A model generated the notes under the pieces. It did not search any database. It saw nothing but the letters and a program-made list of their open reading frames with translations, and was not told the origin of the DNA. The translations under genes and the position numbers were made by a program. A stretch of DNA of 64,000 bases. It comes from Bdellovibrionales bacterium. Its GTDB lineage: Bacteria > Bdellovibrionota > Bdellovibrionia > Bdellovibrionales > JAMPXM01. Where the stretch lies: NCBI GenBank assembly GCA_016713885.1, contig JADJOF010000003.1:186001-250000 (forward strand), in the 5' to 3' direction. Below are positions 48,034 through 57,413 of this stretch, in pieces; positions within the stretch are counted from its first letter, which is position 1, and each line of letters begins with the position of its first letter.

Positions 48034-49704
48034 ATGAAAAAGATCGTGATCATTTTCGTAAGCCTGAGCGTGTGGTGTGCTGCGCCAATGGTGCTGGCGG
48101 CGGAGCAAAAAGGGAGCTTTCTGACCTCGCCGCAAGCCTCGCAGGCTTGCGATGCCTTTATCAATTTTGCCACCCAAGGACAGGTCGATCCGCGATATGT
48201 GAATGGCGATCGCGAGAGCCTTGAGCCTTTTCATACCGATAGTCTTATTGTCGTTAAAGACGGTCGAGTTGTGTTGGAGTGGTAGGACGGACTAAAGGGG
48301 CCGAACAGTTCGCATGTTTTGTGGTCGGCTTCAAAAATGATCACGGCGACGTTGATTGGAAGAACGATCCAGGACGGCTATTCATACCATGGGCAGCCGG
48401 TGACGCTTGATACGAAGCTCAGTTTATTTTTTCCGAATCCTGGTTTGTTAGGACGACATCCCGATCGTCGAGAGCAGTATGAGCGGATCACGCTTGGCCA
48501 TCTGGTGGAGATGTCGGCGGGTTTTGATTGGCGTGAGTTCTATGATGATGACATGAGCAACTCGTCATTTCTGCCCATGCTCTATCTAAAGGGGCACGGG
48601 GACATGCCGAGCTTTGCACTGTCACAGAAACTGAGTTCTCAGGGCCCTGGCGAGCAGTGGAACTATAGCGGTGGCAACGCCAATATCATGATGGGCGTGC
48701 TCAGAAAAATTCACGGAGAAAGCGGCGTCGATGCAAATGAGTTTCCGAAGAAGCTCTTGTTTGATGAGTTGGGCCTTGAGGGGGCGCGCGTCGAGCAAGA
48801 TGGCAGCGGAAATTTTGTGGGATCGCCTTACGTGTATATGACGACGCGAGACATGGCAAAAGTGGGGCAGCTCTATCTTCAAGGTGGGATTTGGAACGGA
48901 AAGCGTCTGCTTCCGGAGCGATGGACGGACGAGGCGCAGGAGCTCGTTCCGACAGTGTTTAAGAAATCCACGACCGTTGATTACATTGCGAAACTCGGAG
49001 CTCCAAGCCGCCGAATATTTTGGCTCAATCGCGATATCCATCGCGATGACGGAAAACTTCGCGATGAGAACGGCGAGAAGGTTCTTTATCCGCGAGAAAT
49101 GCCGGAGGCGCCAGGTGATCTTTATTTTGCTGCTGGCCACTATGGTCAGGTGATTGCGATTGTGCCATCGCAGAACTTGATTATCGCGCGAACGGGGTAC
49201 GATACCAAATACTGGGATCATATCCAGCCGCTGACGGTGAAGGCGCTCTCGTGCCTCGTTGATGGCTACAAGCCCAATCCGGTGAAGACACTGGTGCCGC
49301 CAAGTGCGGGTCCTAAAAAGAGTACGCTTCGGTCAATGTTTGATTTTGTGCGGTCAATTCCGGATATTTTAACCACTCTCAATTACTCCAGAGTGACGGG
49401 ACTGGCGGCCAGCTCAATTGCGAAAGAGATGTGCTCGTTTTCGTATGTGTCGGGAGCCGCCGCGACTATTCCAGAGAGAAGGCGAAAAGAGGCCTACTTT
49501 GAGCGTTCAGGGATGCCGAGCTTTGCGCTGTCGATGATGACCGGAGATCTTGAATTTGATGTCGACGATGCACAGAAACGGATCTCAGTTCGCCAGTATA
49601 CAAAAGTTTCGATTGCGCGCGGGTCAATGACGGTAAAGAAGCTTGTGCGTGAAGTTCGCGCGGAGCTGAGTTCTGATCCGCGAATTGGATGTCGATTGCT
49701 ATAG
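48034..49704 (+). CDS. Secreted serine hydrolase of the beta-lactamase/DD-peptidase (class C) family; in-frame TAG
   Basis: A 556-codon protein with a signal peptide ending VLAAEQ. The family motifs are the nucleophile SASK in VLWSASKMITATL, the YxN-like YSGGN in QWNYSGGNANIM, and a DMAKVGQLYLQGGIWNGKRLLP segment typical of these hydrolases (the old beta-lactamase group). A TAG at 48283-48285 interrupts the stretch before the catalytic Ser: VLEW then DGLKG in the same frame, where Tyr or Trp is usual. The ATG at 48034 has GGAGAGAG upstream. Probable role: cell-wall or ester hydrolysis in the periplasm; substrate unknown. Either an error or a genuine null mutation. Confidence 0.75.
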
Positions 49705-49727
49705 CCGCAAGTGGGCGGCGGCAGTCT

Positions 49728-50528
49728 TCAATCTGGCGTGAGGCTCTTTAGCTGTTCGAGGAGCTTCATCTCGACTGGGATCTCTTTTAAGAGAGCGTCG
49801 AGAGTGCGCTTTGCGACAGGATTACTGCGGTGATGCCGCTCAGCCAGAATCATCTCGTTTTTCAAAGTGTGCTCAAAGCCAATAAACTCGGTTGCTCGGA
49901 CCTTGTAGCCATGGGCCTCAAGGACGAGGCAGCGAATCACGTTAGTCAGATGCGAGCCGAACTCCCGCCGGTGAATGCCTTGGGCCCAGAGCGGCTTTAG
50001 GGTGCCGGTCGAGAGCGACTCGAGTGATCGCGCGACCTCGGCCTGACAGCAGGGGACTAGTGCGATGACCTTCGCCTCTTTTTTTAGGCCTAGGAGAATG
50101 GCGTCATCTGTTGCGGTATCACAGGCATGGAGTGCCGTGATCACATCCACGGTCGGTGGAAGCTGATCGTGACTATCGGCAATCGAGCTTTCGATAAACT
50201 GAATGCGGTCAAACTTCGAGGCCCTGGCTATTGTCTGACAGGTGGTGATGAGGTCCTTGCGAGATTCGACAGCCAGCAAAGACATCTCGTCGTGGTTGCG
50301 GAGCAGAAGGTCGTAGAGAATAAAACCGAGATAGGACTTTCCGGCGCCAAGATCGACGATCGTTTTATGGGTTTCAAGTTTTGGCGTGATGAGCTGGGCG
50401 AGATGCAGGACCTGTTTGAGCTTGCGTTTGGAGTCTTGGTTGAGTTTGCCATCTCGAGTTAAGATATGCAGAGCTTTGAGGAGTTCTTCGGATTTGCCAG
50501 GGTAAATCTCGCGCCATTGGTCTTTCAT
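49728..50528 (-). CDS. SAM-dependent methyltransferase
   Basis: A 266-residue cytoplasmic protein with a class I SAM-binding site (TIVDLGAGKSYLGFILYDLL, acidic ESRK after the next strand) and TALHACDTATDDAILLGL followed by ALVPCCQAEVA. The pattern VPCCQ resembles the methyltransferase-32 type found in eukaryotic and bacterial RNA/protein methylases, which would make an Asp/Asn-Pro-type catalytic loop unnecessary; the substrate is unknown. It converges on the serine hydrolase gene. Confidence 0.7.
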   Translation of the reverse strand: MKDQWREIYPGKSEELLKALHILTRDGKLNQDSKRKLKQVLHLAQLITPKLETHKTIVDLGAGKSYLGFILYDLLLRNHDEMSLLAVESRKDLITTCQTIARASKFDRIQFIESSIADSHDQLPPTVDVITALHACDTATDDAILLGLKKEAKVIALVPCCQAEVARSLESLSTGTLKPLWAQGIHRREFGSHLTNVIRCLVLEAHGYKVRATEFIGFEHTLKNEMILAERHHRSNPVAKRTLDALLKEIPVEMKLLEQLKSLTPD

Positions 50529-50608
50529 GGCATCCTTGTATCAGATTGGGGCGGTAGCTCAAGACGTTCGGCCTTAAGACTGAGGACTAGGTTGCCGATG
50601 AGGAAAGC

Positions 50609-50857
50609 GTGGAATTTATTTCTCTGTTCATCCTCCTCCCGATGTTCCTTTCCGCCTCGCCAGAGCCTCCACCGGCGCCACCAGCGTTTCCCAGTAGCGC
50701 ACCTCGGGTTGAGATTGCGACGAGCGAAACGCGAATTGAGCCGCCTTTGGATCGTTCACTGGCCATGACGGTTCTTGAGTACCCGAACCCATTCGGAGGT
50801 CGAGTGCCAGCGTCAACGGCCGAGCGTCGAATCGATGTTGTTGTCGAGGCCCCGTAA
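50609..50857 (+). CDS. Small proline-rich exported protein of unknown function
   Basis: An 82-residue protein from the GTG at 50609, which follows GATGAGGAAAGC. A signal peptide (EFISLFILLPMFLSASP) leads into PEPPPAPPAFPSSAPRVEI, a proline-rich stretch, and a short tail with charged residues. The gene lies 16 bp before the PapD-like gene in the same direction, so the two probably form a unit. It could be a structural subunit, but it is very short for one. Confidence 0.5.
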   Translation: MEFISLFILLPMFLSASPEPPPAPPAFPSSAPRVEIATSETRIEPPLDRSLAMTVLEYPNPFGGRVPASTAERRIDVVVEAP

Positions 50858-50873
50858 GCGCTAATCTGAGCCA

Positions 50874-51569
50874 ATGCGCGACTTCTTATTTTCGATCATT
50901 TTACTGCCTCAGGTGGCGATGGCCATGCATCTATCTCCAATGGAGCGGGAACTTGTGATATTTCCGGCTGGGCCAATAGGAGAAATTAAACTGCATCTCC
51001 AAAATATGGAGTCAGAGCCGAGGAGCTTTAAGATTGAAGTTCTAAAGCGCAGCGAAGATGAGAACGGCGTTGAACGCCGAACGAAGACTTCGGATTTGAC
51101 GTTGGCGGCGGCGGACGCGTCGCCCGTCGTATCTTCAAGAATTGGCCCTGGTGAGGTGCGTGAGCTGACTTTGCGATACACCGGTAACCGAGGGATTTTA
51201 TCGGAGCAGGCTTATCGCCTGATTGTGACCGAGACGGCGGGCGCACTTCGTATGAAGATTGTGGCTTCGATCTATGTGCGACCGGAACAGGCCAAAGCCG
51301 ACCTTCAGACGGATGGTCATGCGCAGCGACTGACTGCCAATCGTATTCAGGTTGTCCTTCATAATAAAGGCAAGGCTCATCAGCGACTGGATGGCTATGT
51401 ACCGGTGCTGCGTTTTTCAGAAACGAATGTTCAGTTGAAGTCAGAAACGCTGGCCGCATGGGATAAGGAAAATGTCTTATCGGGAATGAAGCGGACCCTT
51501 CGGCTAGACGCCGAGACCCCGGTTCCGCAGGATGCGAAGCTTGTCTTCTCTCTTGTGCGTCGTCACTAG
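50874..51569 (+). CDS. PapD-like periplasmic chaperone
   Basis: A 231-residue exported protein with an immunoglobulin-like fold pattern. After the signal peptide (MRDFLFSIILLPQVAMA) comes MERELVIFPAGPIGEIKLHLQNMESEPRSFKI in the place of the first strands of fimbrial chaperones, then GPGEVRELTLRYTGNRG, which fits the segment ending the first domain, and a second half ending in strand-rich LVFSLVRRH. PapD-type chaperones deliver pilus subunits to an outer-membrane usher. No usher or obvious fimbrial subunit is nearby, only the small exported protein upstream. The last gene in this short operon; converges with the PhoD-like gene. Confidence 0.65.
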   Translation: MRDFLFSIILLPQVAMAMHLSPMERELVIFPAGPIGEIKLHLQNMESEPRSFKIEVLKRSEDENGVERRTKTSDLTLAAADASPVVSSRIGPGEVRELTLRYTGNRGILSEQAYRLIVTETAGALRMKIVASIYVRPEQAKADLQTDGHAQRLTANRIQVVLHNKGKAHQRLDGYVPVLRFSETNVQLKSETLAAWDKENVLSGMKRTLRLDAETPVPQDAKLVFSLVRRH

Positions 51570-51571
51570 GG

Positions 51572-53044
51572 CTACCGCTTAACTTTCAAATCGAACTCAT
51601 AGCCGATTTCGGATTCAGCTCCGGGAGACTTGGGGTAGGTGACTGAGCGCCCACGCAGCTTTGTGCCGTTCGCTGCTTTTTGGTCGCTCTCGAAATCAAT
51701 CACAGTGTATTGGAACACAAGATCTTTGCCGCGGATTTGTCGCGGATTGGGATTTTTGTCCCATCCGGACGGATGGGTTTTGGAATGGATAGCGCTTGAG
51801 GTGACTTCAAAGGTTTCGTATCCAAGAAGGAGTGGCTCGATCTTCATGACTTCGCTTAAGTGACGGTCGCCGGAGATGAAGAGGGCGGGATCGACGAAGT
51901 GTTTGAGGCGAGCAAGGAACTTCTCAAGACTCTTCGGGTGGTTTCGCTCGTACGACTCAAATCGGTGATAGCCGCCGAACCACTGATCGCCGCTGATCAA
52001 TAGGGTGAGAGAGGTCGCGTCTTTCTGTGAAAAGAGCCAGTCTTCTTGCTCGGATCCAAAGTGCGTTTGTTTTTCTGGTTCGGTTTGGTTTTCGCTTGTT
52101 GGCGAGCGGAAGCTTCGATCGTCAAGCATGGCGATGCGAAGGCCGAAGGCTTTGAGCACCGAACTTGCGCCCGGTCCTGTTTGAAACTCGGGAATTCTCT
52201 GCGTGGTTTGGGGAAAGAAGCTCTGGAGAACTTTCAGCGCCTCGAGGCGATAGGGATTCGTGCGATCGCCGTCGTTGGTGCCATAGTCGTGGTCATCCCA
52301 GACGGCAAGAATGGGTTTTAGATGTTTAAATTTATAGAGGTGGAGTAGCCCAAATGTTTCGGAATAGCGTTTCCATAGACCTTCTCCATTCTGCGGACCG
52401 ACATATCGGCCCATCACAGTGTCGGCGTAGACGTTATCGCCGATGAGCAAAATGAGATCGGGATTCTGAGTTTCGACGCTTCTCCACATCGTGGCCTGTT
52501 CGTCACGATAAGCATCGGAGAGACAGCTTGCGATCGCGATTCGCGCATTCCTCTTGCTTAGGTTGGCCGTTGTAAAGCTTCGGCGGTCGACTGTTTTTCC
52601 GAAGGAATTGACGACTTCAAGAATGTAGCGGCTGTTGGGTTTGAGGTCCTCGATCAGCATTTGGTGGACTGCAGTCGTTGAGCGATCAGAGAAGGTAATT
52701 TTCTGGGCGATGACCGGGCGGACCGTTGTGAGGGGATTCGTCGTGTCCTCGACGATTGCAAATGTGAGTTCAAGTGCTTTCGGAGCAACCACGCTCAGGG
52801 TGGCAGTGGTGGCGTTGCTTGGGCCTTGAAGAATTCCAAGAGCTCCGGGGGGTTTCCATTCAGGAATTTGTTTGTTACTGAGCGCGCAGGCGGAATCCGA
52901 ACCCGCATCACAGGCTGCAGAATAGGCGGAAGGGGAGCCTTTTGATGAGAGAGCCTGCTGGAATAGCGTTCCGGATTTTGTTGGAAGCGAGGAGCAAGAG
53001 GTCAGCAAAAGAAAAAGAAGCGGGAGCCGGTTCATGTCGATCAT
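51572..53044 (-). CDS. PhoD-like alkaline phosphatase/phosphodiesterase lipoprotein
   Basis: A 490-residue protein with a lipoprotein signal (LLFLLLTSCSS). A fibronectin-like N-terminal domain is followed by the metallophosphatase domain of the PhoD type: IGDNVYADTVMGRYVG, AVWDDHDYGTNDGDRTNPY (metal-binding Asp/His), ISGDQWFGGYHRF, and ISGDRHLSEVMKIE. Such enzymes cleave phosphomono- and diesters outside the cell membrane. Its ATG overlaps the stop of the DUF4421-like gene (ATGA), so it is the last gene of a three-gene minus-strand operon. Confidence 0.85.
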   Translation of the reverse strand: MIDMNRLPLLFLLLTSCSSLPTKSGTLFQQALSSKGSPSAYSAACDAGSDSACALSNKQIPEWKPPGALGILQGPSNATTATLSVVAPKALELTFAIVEDTTNPLTTVRPVIAQKITFSDRSTTAVHQMLIEDLKPNSRYILEVVNSFGKTVDRRSFTTANLSKRNARIAIASCLSDAYRDEQATMWRSVETQNPDLILLIGDNVYADTVMGRYVGPQNGEGLWKRYSETFGLLHLYKFKHLKPILAVWDDHDYGTNDGDRTNPYRLEALKVLQSFFPQTTQRIPEFQTGPGASSVLKAFGLRIAMLDDRSFRSPTSENQTEPEKQTHFGSEQEDWLFSQKDATSLTLLISGDQWFGGYHRFESYERNHPKSLEKFLARLKHFVDPALFISGDRHLSEVMKIEPLLLGYETFEVTSSAIHSKTHPSGWDKNPNPRQIRGKDLVFQYTVIDFESDQKAANGTKLRGRSVTYPKSPGAESEIGYEFDLKVKR

Positions 53045-53952
53045 AGCCGTATACCAATAAAGACCTGGACCAGAGTCAATCGACGAGAGAGTTCGGTCGC
53101 CGCAGTTTTGTTAGACGTCGAATCGAGGGAGAGCTGAAGGCCGCCGACCATGCGGTCTCCGCTGGCCCCAACGCCAAGATCGGTACGCGCTAAAAACGAG
53201 CTTTCGTTGGCGCTAAACTCCTGTGTGTCGGAGTAGGTCTTGCCGAGTTGGGCGCCGACTCCGAGCAAGCCCTGTGCGAAGGCGTATCCAGTGTCGCCAA
53301 ATCGGAAGAGATAGCCATAGCCAAGACCTGCATTCACGGTCTGGAAGACGCCGCGCTTGATCAACGCTTCGGCTCCAAATGCGGGCTGCAGTTGGCTCGG
53401 AATCAACTCTTGGCTGTCAGAGAACGAAGTTTCAATGAATTGAAGAACGGCGAGAGGGCTTCCGCCAGATGTTCGCTGGAGTTCGCTGTGATCAAATGCA
53501 GCGGCAAGGCTATAACTGTTGGGTCTGAGGACGCCGATGAGTTGCAGGTACTTGCTCTCGAGTTGCAGATCGGGGCGTTTGATCGTGGCACTGCCCGGAG
53601 CGAAGGCAGAAGTGTTCTCGGCAAAAAAACCTTTTGTCTGTTGATAACCGAATTCAACGGAGACTCGTCGCCACGGAAATCGAAATCGAAAGTCTGAGTA
53701 GGTGGTTGATCCTTTAAGGTCGAGATCTTCTTGTTTGAGGTCTCCTTTGCCGGCGATTGCGACGCCGAGCAGACCATCGTAGCCAAGCGAAACACCCGTT
53801 TGAGCCCGATAGTTTGGGGACCAGACGACGACTTTATCCTGCTGGGTGATACTCTTGAGCTCGAGGTTGAGTCCGGGGGCCTCGAGGAATGGCTTGATGA
53901 GGACTTTGCGTTCGGGGTTTGAGAAGCCGGCCGCGCTGCTTAACGGGCGCAA
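53041..53952 (-). CDS. DUF4421-like outer-membrane beta-barrel protein without a visible signal peptide
   Basis: A 303-residue, glycine/aromatic-rich protein of alternating strands ending in LTLVQVFIGIRL, with an N-terminal motif KVVVWSPNYRAQTGVSLGYDGLLG like DUF4421 barrels of Bacteroidetes and Bdellovibrio relatives. The frame begins at a TTG at 53952, only three bases after the stop of the adenosine deaminase-like gene, and no signal peptide can be found in any frame nearby. Either the N terminus has been lost, or the protein starts inside the upstream gene, or the true N terminus was damaged by a sequence error. Its 3' end overlaps the PhoD-like gene. Confidence 0.65.
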   Translation of the reverse strand: MRPLSSAAGFSNPERKVLIKPFLEAPGLNLELKSITQQDKVVVWSPNYRAQTGVSLGYDGLLGVAIAGKGDLKQEDLDLKGSTTYSDFRFRFPWRRVSVEFGYQQTKGFFAENTSAFAPGSATIKRPDLQLESKYLQLIGVLRPNSYSLAAAFDHSELQRTSGGSPLAVLQFIETSFSDSQELIPSQLQPAFGAEALIKRGVFQTVNAGLGYGYLFRFGDTGYAFAQGLLGVGAQLGKTYSDTQEFSANESSFLARTDLGVGASGDRMVGGLQLSLDSTSNKTAATELSRRLTLVQVFIGIRL

Positions 53953-53955
53953 GTG

Positions 53956-55611
53956 CTACCTGATCATCTTCTGGTTCTTTCGCATCTGCCAAAGGTAGTG
54001 CGAAAGAAACGGGCGTTTGGTTTCGCCGGTGGCGACCATCAGCAGTTTGGTGATTTTTAAATCGAACGGGTCGGTGAACAGCAGAATCAACAGCTCTTGA
54101 ATGAAATTGGTATTCAAGGTGACGTAGTTGTCGGTGCCAACTCCAAGTTCGACGTTCTTCTTTTCCCACCATGAGAAGGGGTGATCTTTGTAGTCTTCAA
54201 AGAGCGCTGAGAGTTTATTGTTGGATGATGGCAGCGAAACCAGCGATACGCCTTTGTCGATCATGCGATTGAGAACGTCATGCTGATACAGTTCGACTTC
54301 GCGTGCGGTGTGGAACTTTGCCTTCGTGAAAAGGCGAACCTCGTCCTCGTTCAAGAGGGTGCCAGCGACGAGTTTATCGCGAACGTGCGTGGAGTGATCT
54401 TGCCAGTCCATTTCGGAAACCTCGTTGTATTCGAGCGTTCCCGGTCGAATGGCTTCGCCGCGCTTATTCCATTTCAGCACGCGTTGAAAGAGAGAATGGA
54501 AATAAAAATTGGGGTTAATACCAAGGGACAGACCATGCTCGAGCGTATCGATTCGCCAAATGTTCATGGCGTTGTCGACAGCCTGAATGCCCTTGCGCAA
54601 TGTCTTCCAAACTTCTCCGTGGTGGCTGCGGATTTTAAAGCCCCGGTATTGCAACTTTCGAAAGCCGAGCTTCATATCAAGAAAATGAACTTTCTTGAAA
54701 AGATCGGACTCGTTGCCGACAGTGTCGACCTCGCTCATCACGTCGGCCAAGAAGGGATACTTGTCGATCATCGCCAGGATTTCGTTGACCTGGTGGAGGA
54801 AGTGCTCCTTCTTGGAAGGGAATCGGACGTTGTCGAAGAAATTCGATTCCTTCCGAAATGACGGCGAGAGAGTGAAGTTCCAGCGAGGATACTCTTTCTT
54901 GAACTTCATAAAGCCGTCGTAGAGGCCAAGAACCACGTCCTCCTCTGTCAGATTGTCGAGTCCCGGGACCTTCTCAGCTTCGTCGGCTGTCGCGCGTGAG
55001 AGTGAAAACTTGAGTCGGATAAATCCGACGTTATACTGGGTGTAAAGGGTTTTTGCCATTGAGTAAGCGGCATCGACATGGGCTTCGCGATCGACCATCA
55101 GGAGTTTTGGAAGCATGAGAATACTGAGGTAGCGGCTAAAGCGTTCATCGTCTTTGAGTTTCAAGAGGCGATCGACGTCGGCCATAGAGCGAATTGGCAA
55201 CGCACTCGGACCGTAAATGTCGACGATTTTCTTTTCGTAGATGGCGCGATTCGGTCCGTCGAGAAGTTTCTTGAGCCGCGGATAGATGAACTCTGCCGAA
55301 AGCGCCCCGGTCAAGTGGGTGTGCTCATCGCGATAGGTGAGAGGGAAGCGTCGAAAAAATTCAAACAGCGCATTTGAGACGCTGTGACCGAGTAGAGTTT
55401 CGATGCCGATCTGATCGGTGTGAAAGGCCGAGATGAGTCCACGAAACTCGTGAATTTGTCGCGAAAGGTAGCTGTCTTTTCGGATGGCTTCGGCGTTGAT
55501 CATCAGCTCAAGGGTATCGTTGAGCGTGATACCATTTGTTTCAGAGATGATCTCAATAAAGGCTTGAGTGAGGCTCTCGATTTTTGGGTCGACCGATACT
55601 TGATTTGACAT
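53956..55611 (-). CDS. Adenosine deaminase-superfamily protein
   Basis: A 551-residue cytoplasmic protein. The metal-dependent deaminase signature is complete: HxH in RDEHTHLTGAL, a further His in IRSHHGEVW, LEHGLSLGI, SLPSSNNKL and the catalytic Asp in LGVGTDNYVT. The N-terminal 90 residues are an extra helical region, and the spacing between motifs is longer than in classical adenosine deaminase (about 330-350 residues), so the substrate may differ (adenosine, AMP or another purine). First gene of an operon with the DUF4421-like and PhoD-like genes. Confidence 0.82.
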   Translation of the reverse strand: MSNQVSVDPKIESLTQAFIEIISETNGITLNDTLELMINAEAIRKDSYLSRQIHEFRGLISAFHTDQIGIETLLGHSVSNALFEFFRRFPLTYRDEHTHLTGALSAEFIYPRLKKLLDGPNRAIYEKKIVDIYGPSALPIRSMADVDRLLKLKDDERFSRYLSILMLPKLLMVDREAHVDAAYSMAKTLYTQYNVGFIRLKFSLSRATADEAEKVPGLDNLTEEDVVLGLYDGFMKFKKEYPRWNFTLSPSFRKESNFFDNVRFPSKKEHFLHQVNEILAMIDKYPFLADVMSEVDTVGNESDLFKKVHFLDMKLGFRKLQYRGFKIRSHHGEVWKTLRKGIQAVDNAMNIWRIDTLEHGLSLGINPNFYFHSLFQRVLKWNKRGEAIRPGTLEYNEVSEMDWQDHSTHVRDKLVAGTLLNEDEVRLFTKAKFHTAREVELYQHDVLNRMIDKGVSLVSLPSSNNKLSALFEDYKDHPFSWWEKKNVELGVGTDNYVTLNTNFIQELLILLFTDPFDLKITKLLMVATGETKRPFLSHYLWQMRKNQKMIR

Positions 55612-55674
55612 GAATAGAGCTTGGCACCAAGTGCCTCGATCAGCAAGTGCTGCCGCTATGAAAACGCGAGCCTG

Positions 55675-56436
55675 TTACCAGGAAATTGTGAGGTGAACCG
55701 AGTTCTTCTTGTCGATCGTATCATGGCTGACATCGACCTGGGTCCGATCGTCGAGTGGTCGCGCAAGCTTGAGTTTGCTGCCTCCGCTGGCGATTTCACA
55801 GGAAAGAGCTGTTTCACCGTGAAAGCCCACGGTCAATTCGTTGGCCTTGGTCAGCTGCACACGCGTCGGGCGATAGGACTTGAGTGAAAAGAGGTCGCGA
55901 AAATCCGATGGGCTTGGCGGAGGCGGAAAGGCGGGGCCGTCAGACTCGCTTGCGGGGCCACGTCCAGAACCTCCGTCGTTTGATTCAGTGCTCTGATCAT
56001 CGCCAGAGGAGGGCCACTCGGACTCGATCTCTTCGAATTTTAAAATACGATTGAGTCTATGGTTCACGCCGGCGACGAACTGGCTTTCGTATTCGGCAAG
56101 GTAGGGGCGAAACTCGCGCTCAGCCCACTGCGTTCCTGCGCCGTCGATTGACGTGGCGTGGGCGGGTGCTTGAAGGCTGGCGTATCGCTGTCCGTTCAGC
56201 TGCTCATAGGCCGGAGGACGAGTGGGTGCTGACTCGCGAATGTCGGTGGGAGCCTGAGTTGGCAAAACGCCGGCCTCGATCACGCTGGCATTGCTGTAGT
56301 CTCGTTTTACGGGTTCGGGAAGAAATTTGCGAAGTTGAGCGCCGGGAACTGAAAAGTTTTGATAGCTGACCATCAGCAGAAACATCGTCGCAAGAATTGA
56401 AAGCAGTGCCCCGTGGCGCGTGAATCGAGAATCCAT
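55675..56436 (-). CDS. Membrane-anchored protein of unknown function
   Basis: A 253-residue protein with one N-terminal membrane segment (HGALLSILATMFLLMVSY) and a periplasmic remainder. That part has a low-complexity linker (about residues 145-175, Ser/Asp/Gly/Glu-rich, then PPPPSPSD) and a small beta-rich C-terminal domain. No family recognised. It precedes the adenosine deaminase-like gene by 63 bp on the same strand. Confidence 0.55.
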   Translation of the reverse strand: MDSRFTRHGALLSILATMFLLMVSYQNFSVPGAQLRKFLPEPVKRDYSNASVIEAGVLPTQAPTDIRESAPTRPPAYEQLNGQRYASLQAPAHATSIDGAGTQWAEREFRPYLAEYESQFVAGVNHRLNRILKFEEIESEWPSSGDDQSTESNDGGSGRGPASESDGPAFPPPPSPSDFRDLFSLKSYRPTRVQLTKANELTVGFHGETALSCEIASGGSKLKLARPLDDRTQVDVSHDTIDKKNSVHLTISW

Positions 56437-56504
56437 GTTCTCAGTTTAGCACGGGCTTACCGTAAAATCCTTTGTCGGAAGATCGGTGTCTCGAATTGGG
56501 CCGT

Positions 56505-57305
56505 TTACATATCGCAGATCGGGCTGATTGTTTTCTCCTGGACGACTTTGCCTTGTTTGAAATTATAAACAAACTTGTGGTCCCAAGTGGTGCACCAGAT
56601 GGCTTTTGTTTTGTCGATGCCTGTTCCTTGGGGGTCGCTGGTGGCAGGGAGATCGGAAACTTTAAACAAGCAGGTTTCAAACTCAACGGAAGAGTTGCGT
56701 GCCGATGGCGAAGGTGTGCCTTCTTGAAGTCCCGTATTGGAGATGAGATCGGCGAAGAAGACGGTGCCGTGTGGGGGCGGGGCATCGAAGTACCAGGTTG
56801 CATTTTCGGCGTCGAGATCGGAGCTGTCTTTATTCCAGCGATAAAGGTCGAAGCGTCCGTAACCATCGAAAGCTGTGAGCAATGGATCGGCTTGATCGGA
56901 ATCGACCACGGGAAATTTGTATTTGATCGGCCTATAGTCGCCAAAGTTTTTATGCGCATGTGTGAAGGAGTACTCGATGTTGCCGTCGGGCTTGAGCGTG
57001 CTTCCGAACATGCAGCCTTTAATGTATTGAACGAGACCATAGCGTTCGATAGCCGCCGGTTTGCTGAATTCAAGAACGAACCGAATATCAGACATGTAGT
57101 TGGCGTACTGGGCGGGCTCGTCGGGCAAGAGGACTTTGATTTTTTTATCGATCAGTTTTGCCGACTTGAGATCGCAGGTATCAGTGGCTTGACAGTCTTT
57201 CTGTTTGGGCATGGTCACTGCTCGGCGCGAGACTTCTTTGATTGAGCCAGGTGTTTGGGCGGAAGCGGTTGCAGACATGACGAGAGAAAGGAGTATTGCG
57301 ATCAT
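56505..57305 (-). CDS. Secreted protein of unknown function
   Basis: A 266-residue protein with a short signal peptide (MIAILLSLVMSATASA). The mature part has cysteine pairs (KDCQATDTCDL, and late ETCLFKV, AIWCTTWDH, SPICDM). It is followed after about 70 bp by the anchored 253-residue protein. No motif recognised. Confidence 0.6.
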   Translation of the reverse strand: MIAILLSLVMSATASAQTPGSIKEVSRRAVTMPKQKDCQATDTCDLKSAKLIDKKIKVLLPDEPAQYANYMSDIRFVLEFSKPAAIERYGLVQYIKGCMFGSTLKPDGNIEYSFTHAHKNFGDYRPIKYKFPVVDSDQADPLLTAFDGYGRFDLYRWNKDSSDLDAENATWYFDAPPPHGTVFFADLISNTGLQEGTPSPSARNSSVEFETCLFKVSDLPATSDPQGTGIDKTKAIWCTTWDHKFVYNFKQGKVVQEKTISPICDM

Positions 57306-57413
57306 GGGTCCTCCAAGGGCTCATTTCATTGGAGATTGATCGACGGTTTTTGTCTACCGCTTCTTGCGATGACGCAGCTACCGAAGACGGCAGGATTGCG
57401 ACAAAGGTCTGGT

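Noticed and set aside
2870..48285. Reassignment of TAG to a sense codon in this organism, suggested by three in-frame TAGs in conserved genes
   Set aside because: TAG also ends several intact genes exactly at the family-typical C terminus (infC, rplT, pheS, ccsA). The three positions call for different amino acids (Gln/Glu, Lys/Glu, Tyr/Trp). Base errors fit better.
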